A stretch of DNA of 10,720 bases from Deltaproteobacteria bacterium (GTDB lineage Bacteria > Desulfobacterota > Desulfomonilia > UBA1062): contig JALNWY010000100.1 in NCBI GenBank assembly GCA_023230665.1, forward strand, positions 1-10,720, written 5' to 3'. Positions within the stretch are counted from its first letter, which is position 1; the number at the start of each line of letters is the position of its first letter. The position numbers and the translations under genes are program-made. The notes under the pieces are model-generated. The model was not told the origin of the DNA. It did no database searches and worked only from the letters and a program-made list of their open reading frames with translations. Positions 6,420 through 10,720 of the stretch are shown in pieces.

Positions 6420-8135
6420 CTATTCGTTCATCGCGTACTCGCCGTTGAGCACGGAGACGTATTTCTCCCAGACCCTGTTATACTGCTCCGGATCAGGAAC
6501 GGCCTTGATGAGCATGATGTCCCTGCAGTACTCCCGCTGTTCGTCCTTGGTGCTGTGGTTGCCGTAGATCTGCAGGGCGAAGAGCGAGAAGTCGCGCACC
6601 ATGAAGTCGAAGACCTGGTTGACAATGTCCGGGTCGGTCTTTTCGAATCCGGCCTGCTCGAGAATAAGCTGGCCATAGACCACGATGGAGAACATCTCGC
6701 CCAGCGGCAGGGACCATGAGGGGTCCATGTCCTGCATCTTGTCGGGGCCCGCCTTCTCCAGCATATCCTTGAAGATTGCGGTCTGTTTCATGAAGGTGGC
6801 CACGTTGGACAGACCCTTGTTGGCCTCGAATACGGGCCTGTAGTCGTGGAACTGGACCTTGCCCAGACCTTTGGTCGGGCCCTGGTCGAACAGGAAGAGG
6901 TCGTCATCGAGCGAGAAGTCCGGCTTCACAGGGGCATACTCGGCCGGGTTGAAGAAATAGTTTTTCATGAACTTGCGAATGAGCTGCACGTTCACGTGAA
7001 CCGTGCCTTCGAGCTTGGACGGGCCGCGCATGTCGGCGGCAGCCATGTGGAAATAGGTATCCTTCTCGAAGCCTTTGGCTGCGATGACGTCCCAGAGCAG
7101 GTTGACCACGTCCTCGGACTGGAGCGTCACCTTCATTTTGCTGGTGGGGTTATAGAGCAGGTAACGACGGTCGTTCGCATGAGCACCCCGGAAATAGTCG
7201 GTGGAGCGGCGTTGATACATCTTCATTGCAACCAGCCTCAGCCAGGCGTCCATGAAGTTCTTGCGCACATGGGGCATGTCCGTGACCTTCATGCCATAGA
7301 GGATGCGGTTCGACGCGTGCGTGATTGCCTCGTAGAAGCAGTGTTCAGCCAGCCCGAGCGATGCCGGACCGATGTTGAACTTGCCGATATTCACGGTGTT
7401 GAGCCCCGAATCCCACGCGTGCGGCCCGCGCGAGAGAATATCATCCTCGGTGATGGGGTAGTCGTGCAGGGCGAAGTTGGACACGTACTCCTGGTGGGAG
7501 ATGACGTTTTTCTTCAGCTCGTAGGCCTTGTGCCGGTAGTTGGTGACAAAGAAGGTGTAGTCGTCCGTGCCGTCCTTGACCTTGCCCAGGGTGGAGACCA
7601 TCTCGGCCTCGTTGCCGTTGCCGATATAGTATTTCTCGCCGTTGGCCCGGTACGTACCGTCGCCATTCGGGATGAGAGCGGTCTCGGTGGAGTAGATGTC
7701 GGCGCCGTGGGTCCGCTCGGAGAGGCCGAACGCAAAGATGGCGCCCTCTTTGAGGAGTTTTGCCGCTTTTTTCTTGGCCGTCTCGTTTGGGCTCATCCAG
7801 ATGGGGCCCAGGCCCAGGATGGTGACCTGGAAGCAGTACCAGTATCCCAGCCCGTAAAAGGCGAGCAGCTCGCTGTACTCACTGTTGCGCGCCGTGTCCC
7901 AGCGGCAGTCCGGATCACCGCCGGCATACTCCTTCGGGGTGAGGAGCTTGGCGAAGATCTGTTCGCGGCCGATGAAATCAACGAACTCACGGTACCAGAC
8001 CTTCTTGTTGTAGTCGTCCAGGAGCTTGGTTTTGCCCATGTCTTCAAAAAAGGCAATAGTCTTGTCCATAATCGCCCGGGAACCCTCGTCTGCCATCAGC
8101 GAAACAAACTTCTTCGGCTGAATCAAATAATTCAT
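6420..8135 (-). CDS. Large acyl-CoA dehydrogenase with C-terminal extension
   Basis: A 571-residue flavoprotein of the acyl-CoA dehydrogenase superfamily, which oxidises an acyl-CoA to the trans-2-enoyl-CoA and passes electrons to ETF. Visible family blocks are FAFGLSERTHGAD (134-146, the FALTE...GSD flavin/substrate loop), YRANGEKYYIGNG (162-174), the SNRILYGMKV helix (275-284) and AAKGFEKDT (352-360). KLEGT (374-378) is the counterpart of the usual YEGT, so Glu376 is the likely catalytic base. Ordinary members end soon after this point; here about 180 more residues follow, as in VLCAD/ACAD9-type enzymes, suggesting long-chain substrates or a membrane/partner contact. Substrate is not readable from sequence. 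The start has an AAGGAGA ribosome site 8-9 bases ahead. No ETF, thiolase or hydratase gene is adjacent. It diverges from the cold-shock gene and converges on the porin. Confidence 0.85.
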   Translation of the reverse strand: MNYLIQPKKFVSLMADEGSRAIMDKTIAFFEDMGKTKLLDDYNKKVWYREFVDFIGREQIFAKLLTPKEYAGGDPDCRWDTARNSEYSELLAFYGLGYWYCFQVTILGLGPIWMSPNETAKKKAAKLLKEGAIFAFGLSERTHGADIYSTETALIPNGDGTYRANGEKYYIGNGNEAEMVSTLGKVKDGTDDYTFFVTNYRHKAYELKKNVISHQEYVSNFALHDYPITEDDILSRGPHAWDSGLNTVNIGKFNIGPASLGLAEHCFYEAITHASNRILYGMKVTDMPHVRKNFMDAWLRLVAMKMYQRRSTDYFRGAHANDRRYLLYNPTSKMKVTLQSEDVVNLLWDVIAAKGFEKDTYFHMAAADMRGPSKLEGTVHVNVQLIRKFMKNYFFNPAEYAPVKPDFSLDDDLFLFDQGPTKGLGKVQFHDYRPVFEANKGLSNVATFMKQTAIFKDMLEKAGPDKMQDMDPSWSLPLGEMFSIVVYGQLILEQAGFEKTDPDIVNQVFDFMVRDFSLFALQIYGNHSTKDEQREYCRDIMLIKAVPDPEQYNRVWEKYVSVLNGEYAMNE

Positions 8136-8635
8136 ATCACTCTCCTTCTTTCATTAATATGCTTAAAACATATGCAGCAGTATGCGGCCTTAAGGGCACC
8201 GGCCCGGATATCACATGCCCGCGGCCCGCATGTTCACCGGCTGCCCGAAACAGGCCGAGAAGGCCCCTGCCCGACACCCCCACCGGACTTGTTCCATAAA
8301 AATCCGCTGAGCCGCCAACACCGGCAGGGCTTCCGATGCCGGACCTGACGCCTCTCACCGAGATTGCCCAGTCATTTTAACATAAAATTAACAATTTGTG
8401 CTGCCTATTTTTTACAAGATCATCGATCGATTTTTGTTGACATATCGCATGATTTGCACTAAAGGCCAAACAGATCTGAAAGAGAGATCTATCTGATATG
8501 AAAAGTGCTGTATGAATGCAACCTTCGGTTCACTTCAAAAAGCCAACGGATCATTCACGATAATTCTCATTTTCAGAAATTCTAAAAAACAGATCTCTGG
8601 CTCTGCCGGTCAGGGAATCTGGAAAGAGGTCTTTC
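8136..8635. other. 500-base divergent control region between the dehydrogenase and cold-shock genes
   Basis: No convincing gene. Near the dehydrogenase start, ATATGC (8157-8162 and 8170-8175) and GTATGC (8180-8185) repeat, with ATATG/CATAT forming an inverted repeat, which may be a regulator site. A possible minus-strand promoter (TAGGCA, 17 bases, TATGTT) lies around 8375-8410. TTAACA is repeated at 8377-8382 and 8388-8393, exactly 11 bases apart. AT content rises sharply from about 8370. The right half belongs to the cold-shock leader. Confidence 0.5.
8437..8465 (+). promoter_or_regulatory. Candidate cold-shock gene promoter and start of a long leader
   Basis: A perfect TTGACA (8437-8442) is followed after 17 bases by a weak TAAAGG (8460-8465). 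Transcription from about 8472 would give a leader of about 165 bases, similar in length to the leaders of E. coli cspA-type genes. Within it AGATCT occurs at 8472-8477 and 8485-8490 and can fold into a hairpin with a 7-base loop; a third AGATCT lies at 8591-8596. I do not see the E. coli cold-box sequence. Confidence 0.4.
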
Positions 8636-8836
8636 ATGGCACAGGGAAAAGTAAAATGGTTCAATGATTCAAAAGGCTTTGGTTTCATTACCTCCGATGA
8701 CGGGCAGGATGTATTTGTACACCACACATCCATCAAGCAGGAAGGTTTCCGGTCTCTCGAAGAGGGGCAGAGAGTGACCTTCGACATCACGAATGGACCG
8801 AAGGGACCCCAGGCGTCTAACGTCTATAAAGCCTAA
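8636..8836 (+). CDS. Cold-shock domain protein (CspA family RNA chaperone)
   Basis: A complete 66-residue single cold-shock domain, the usual family length. RNA-binding motif RNP1 is KGFGFI (13-18) and RNP2 is VFVHH (26-30), with the conserved N-terminal GKVKWFN (4-10) and C-terminal GPQASNV (57-63). Such proteins bind single-stranded RNA and DNA, melt mRNA structure and support translation at low temperature or in stationary phase. A GAAAGAGG ribosome site ends 6 bases before the ATG, and two stop codons stand in tandem (TAA TAG). The long AT-rich leader suggests post-transcriptional control, but temperature response is not shown by the sequence alone. Confidence 0.96.
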   Translation: MAQGKVKWFNDSKGFGFITSDDGQDVFVHHTSIKQEGFRSLEEGQRVTFDITNGPKGPQASNVYKA

Positions 8837-8857
8837 TAGCACGAACCAGCAATCCAA

Positions 8858-8920
8858 AGCCTCCCACCCCGATCAGCGATATCCGTCTCCGGTATGATGA
8901 GGCCTGCCGGGGTGGGGGCT
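8858..8920 (+). terminator. Possible terminator or structured 3' end of the cold-shock transcript
   Basis: The arms AGCC-T-CCCACCCCG (8858-8871) and CGGGGTGGGGGCT (8908-8920) pair over 13 bp with one bulged T, around a 36-base loop that contains its own small CCG/CGG hairpin. Only three T residues in a row follow shortly after (GATTTC), so it is a weak intrinsic terminator at best; it may instead stabilise the mRNA end. Confidence 0.4.
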
Positions 8921-9301
8921 CTGATTTCATGCGCGACCATCCCCGTGCGGCTGCGTATCCCCGAGTAGCTGTGCGTTGCCCGGGCCGCCTGACCTCATTG
9001 CCTTCCAGCCTTTGATCAGCCCACATTACACGAAACCCCGAATGCTCAGGCCAAAGACAACGCATGAGACCGCTCATGGGTTCAATAGGAAATAAAAACA
9101 AATATTGCCTATTGAGCAGATAGGAATAATGGGCGATTGCCGGATCTTATGGCATTCGATAAAGGGACATTATAAGCTAATATGGGATGGATTTTCCTCA
9201 AACTCAGGCCATATCGTGAGATTTATGAAATTACCCACAAAATGTGAATCCATTTCCGATGCCATGCATCTCAAATAGTACAAACATAAAACCTCCTCTT
9301 T

Positions 9302-9342
9302 AGGATGGCGCGTCCTATGCCCTAACCGCCATCCTTTTTTTT
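9302..9342 (+). terminator. Textbook intrinsic terminator without an obvious upstream gene
   Basis: A perfect 9-bp stem, AGGATGGCG (9302-9310) with CGCCATCCT (9327-9335), a 16-base loop, and a run of eight T (9335-9342). The nearest upstream plus-strand gene is the cold-shock gene, which ends 465 bases earlier, so either its transcript is very long or another RNA ends here. Confidence 0.85.
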
Positions 9343-9370
9343 GCCTTCAGCATGCACTGGCTTCGGCCCT

Positions 9371-9384
9371 CATCCTATAGGATG
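9371..9384. repeat. 14-base palindrome within a GGCC-flanked hairpin
   Basis: CATCCTATAGGATG is self-complementary. GGCC on either side (9365-9368, 9385-9388) can lengthen the stem with a two-base bulge. Its halves repeat the AGGATGG and CATCCT words of the terminator 30 bases upstream, so pairing between the two structures is possible. A 14-base palindrome alone is not rare in a window this size. Confidence 0.5.
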
Positions 9385-9495
9385 GGCCTTGAGGACAATT
9401 TATGGACCCATTCAGGGCCGCAAGCTCAAGGAAAACATATCCCCGCCTCAGGTCCTTTAAAAAGCAGATGAAAAAGGATGTTTCAAAAAGTATCA

Positions 9496-9517
9496 GGTAT
9501 TGATCCGGATCAATACC
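9496..9517. repeat. Perfect 22-base palindrome, probable protein-binding site
   Basis: Each 11-base arm is GGTATTGATCC or its complement, with no spacer. By chance such a site is expected about once in four million positions. The lack of a loop favours a symmetric DNA site for a dimeric regulator or a tight RNA hairpin. It lies 238 bases ahead of the exonuclease start and about 155 bases after the terminator, so it may control the exonuclease gene. No T-tract follows on the plus strand; on the minus strand CTTTTTG follows some 6 bases later. Confidence 0.6.
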
Positions 9518-9754
9518 CTTAAAGATGCTTGGGGGGCATGATGGGGGCGGGCAATGGTGGAAGACGCAACCAGGGGCTCTTGATCGAGCATCTAAACAGA
9601 CAAGGGGTATGATCATGGCCGACATCTTCCTTCTTGCGTTTGTGTGCATTTTGTCCGATATCAATGTACGTTATCGAAGTGCATTGGTATGGCCTTTGTA
9701 TCCATGTGTAGTGGAAGGTCCATATTCTCTATCAATATCAATGCGGTTGAAAAG

Positions 9755-10435
9755 ATGACAGGCAGCGGAAACAATCGTGCAGATCCATGGGTGCTCATTG
9801 ATACCGAAACAACCGGGCTCATTGATCCGGTGTATCCGGTAGAGATTGCCGCCCGGATCATGCAGGGATGGGAACCCGTGGGTGAGCCGTTCCGGGAGCT
9901 CATCGACTTTGGCATGCCCCTGGAGCCGGCTGCCGTACGGATTCACAGCTACACCCGGAGCTATCTCAGGGAGCAGGGCAGCCCCCCGCACAAGGCCCTT
10001 GAACGATTCCGGCTTTTTGCCCGCGATCTGCCTCTTGCCTCGTACAATCTTTCCTTTGACTGGGACCGGGTTCTGGCGCCCACCTTTTGCCGCATGAGTA
10101 TGCCCGGTACTCTTAAGCCAGGATTTTGTGTGCTCAATCTTGTTCGCAACGTGGTGCCGCGCCTCTACAATTACCGGCTGATCACGGTGCTCAAGGCATT
10201 CGGGATCGCTGAGCAGCAGAAGCACCATGCTCTGGACGATGTGGACATGGTCGTGCGCCTTCTGAGAGAAAATATCGGCCCGCATCTTGGGAGGCACCGC
10301 GTCATCCGTCTCGAAGAGGTGATACAGTGTTCTGAAGGCAGGCTCAAGGTGCCCCCGCTCCATCCCTCAAGGCGTAAATCCGGCCCGGACGAACTCCTTG
10401 AGAGGCTCTCGCTTGTCAGGCAGAGGAAGCCATAG
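9755..10435 (+). CDS. DEDDh 3'-5' exonuclease, DnaQ-like
   Basis: A 226-residue protein with all three exonuclease motifs of the DnaQ/RNase T superfamily: DTETTGL (16-22; Asp16, Glu18), YNLSFDWDRV (97-106; Asp102) and HHALDDVDM (157-165; His157, Asp162). That supplies the four acidic metal ligands and the histidine of the DEDDh class, so it should be active on single-stranded DNA or RNA ends. About 55 residues follow the domain, basic and without a recognised motif. There is no polymerase, helicase or endonuclease domain, so it resembles stand-alone exonucleases and could serve repair, proofreading or RNA trimming. The frame is open from 9644, but the upstream ATGs lack ribosome sites and add residues with no family match; 9755 starts close to the domain. 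Even here the ribosome site is poor (GAAAAG directly ahead), so start confidence is modest. Confidence 0.85.
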   Translation: MTGSGNNRADPWVLIDTETTGLIDPVYPVEIAARIMQGWEPVGEPFRELIDFGMPLEPAAVRIHSYTRSYLREQGSPPHKALERFRLFARDLPLASYNLSFDWDRVLAPTFCRMSMPGTLKPGFCVLNLVRNVVPRLYNYRLITVLKAFGIAEQQKHHALDDVDMVVRLLRENIGPHLGRHRVIRLEEVIQCSEGRLKVPPLHPSRRKSGPDELLERLSLVRQRKP

Positions 10436-10720
10436 GGGCTTGATTCCAGACGGATCGGCGCTGTAACGAAGGTGGCAGCGGATAGCTGCTGACGTATAAA
10501 CACAATAGATATAAAGTGGCATAATGCATCTCCATACATCATTTTTTGTAGCGGCAAGGCCTTGCGGCGGCCTGATGTGATCAGCGACAATTAAAACTCC
10601 CGACCGCATTGACTCATAGAAATTGCTACCGAAGCCGAACTGTTGCCTCATGGAGGATGTTACCAAGAAATGGGGGCAATAAATGGCAGACAATGGTATC
10701 AGCAAAGGGGCAAGGAGAGA
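10436..10720. other. 285-base region after the exonuclease gene
   Basis: Mostly no gene seen. It contains a short GCAGC/GCTGC hairpin (10475-10489) without a T-tract, a run of six T (10542-10547) without a clear stem ahead of it, and a 12-base palindrome GCAAGGCCTTGC (10554-10565). From about 10650 all three plus frames have an ATG near the edge. A GGAGG (10652-10656) and a GGGGG (10672-10676) stand ahead of some of them. Confidence 0.45.
10683..10720 (+). CDS. Possible start of a gene cut by the right edge
   Basis: The ATG at 10683 is preceded by GGGGG about 6 bases upstream and the frame (MADNGISKGARR) stays open for 12 codons to the edge. Other ATGs at 10657 and 10670 are also open to the edge, so frame choice is uncertain and no family can be named. 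Confidence 0.2.
   Translation, partial: MADNGISKGARR

Larger units (their letters stand above)
8921..9754. other. Gene-poor region of about 830 bases with several hairpins
   Basis: I find no convincing protein gene. Inverted repeats seen: GCGGC/GCCGC (8947-8951, 8984-8988); CATGAG-ACCG-CTCATG (9063-9078); TCAATAGG (9082-9089) with CCTATTGA (9108-9115), whose CCTAT can instead pair with ATAGG (9120-9124); the terminator at 9302-9342; a 14-base palindrome (9371-9384) flanked by GGCC on both sides; and a perfect 22-base palindrome (9496-9517). G-runs cluster at 9531-9560. The stretch could hold one or more small RNAs. Nothing marks it as a mobile element: no terminal repeats or transposase remnants were recognised. 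Confidence 0.5.

Noticed and set aside
6846..8348. A 500-codon open frame on the plus strand
   Set aside because: It lies almost wholly antisense to the acyl-CoA dehydrogenase, which has clear family motifs and a good ribosome site. The antisense product shows no recognisable domain and is rich in V, E, L and G, as expected from reversed GC-rich codons.
9182..9247. A 21-codon frame (MGWIFLKLRPYREIYEITHKM)
   Set aside because: Composition looks protein-like but there is no ribosome site and no recognisable family; kept only as a curiosity.
9531..9560. Possible G-quadruplex
   Set aside because: Only three runs of three or more G are present, followed by GG pairs, so a stable four-tract structure is not assured.
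9525..9758. A 77-codon plus-strand frame
   Set aside because: No family features or ribosome site; it ends just inside the exonuclease gene start and includes a G-rich repeat.
10367..10705. A 112-codon minus-strand frame after the exonuclease gene
   Set aside because: It overlaps the exonuclease 3' end antisense, no ribosome site was noticed and it matches no family I recognise; a faint impression of an insertion-sequence end near 10570-10610 could not be supported.

Overview
The window looks like chromosomal DNA of a Gram-negative anaerobe, probably a Desulfobacterota (former Deltaproteobacteria) member of the sulfate-reducer or syntroph type. This is inference, from a signal-peptide-bearing beta-barrel 'putative porin', a very large (571-residue) acyl-CoA dehydrogenase, a split YeeE/YedE sulfur transporter and moderately GC-rich coding sequence. 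No rRNA, tRNA, CRISPR array, insertion sequence or phage gene was recognised.

Layout. Bases 1-667 (minus strand) hold two translationally coupled YeeE/YedE-type membrane genes; the second runs off the left edge. Bases 668-1097 are a divergent control region: a possible promoter for the transporter, a TTGACA-type promoter facing right, and about 220 bases rich in competing inverted repeats leading into trmI. Bases 1098-4784 (plus strand) carry trmI (tRNA m1A methyltransferase), prfC (release factor 3) and srkA (stress-response kinase). prfC and srkA are 28 bases apart and probably co-transcribed. After a 353-base gap with a promoter and operator-like repeat comes an outer-membrane porin gene (5138-6283). 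It ends at a strong GC-rich hairpin (6371-6406) that probably serves both strands, because the next gene, a large acyl-CoA dehydrogenase (6420-8135, minus), converges on it.

The right third is a cold-shock protein gene (8636-8836) with a long leader, then about 900 bases without a convincing gene. That stretch contains several hairpins, a textbook intrinsic terminator (9302-9342) with no obvious gene ahead of it, and a perfect 22-bp palindrome (9496-9517). A DEDDh (DnaQ-type) 3'-5' exonuclease gene (9755-10435) follows. The last 285 bases are mostly non-coding, perhaps with a gene start at the very edge.

Functionally the middle cluster is about translation and stress: tRNA modification, termination-factor recycling, a stress kinase, and an RNA chaperone further right. 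The porin and the dehydrogenase concern nutrient entry and fatty or organic acid oxidation. I found no clear new multi-gene defence or mobile system. The best candidates for undescribed biology are non-coding: the structured trmI leader and the structured, terminator-ended region after the cold-shock gene.
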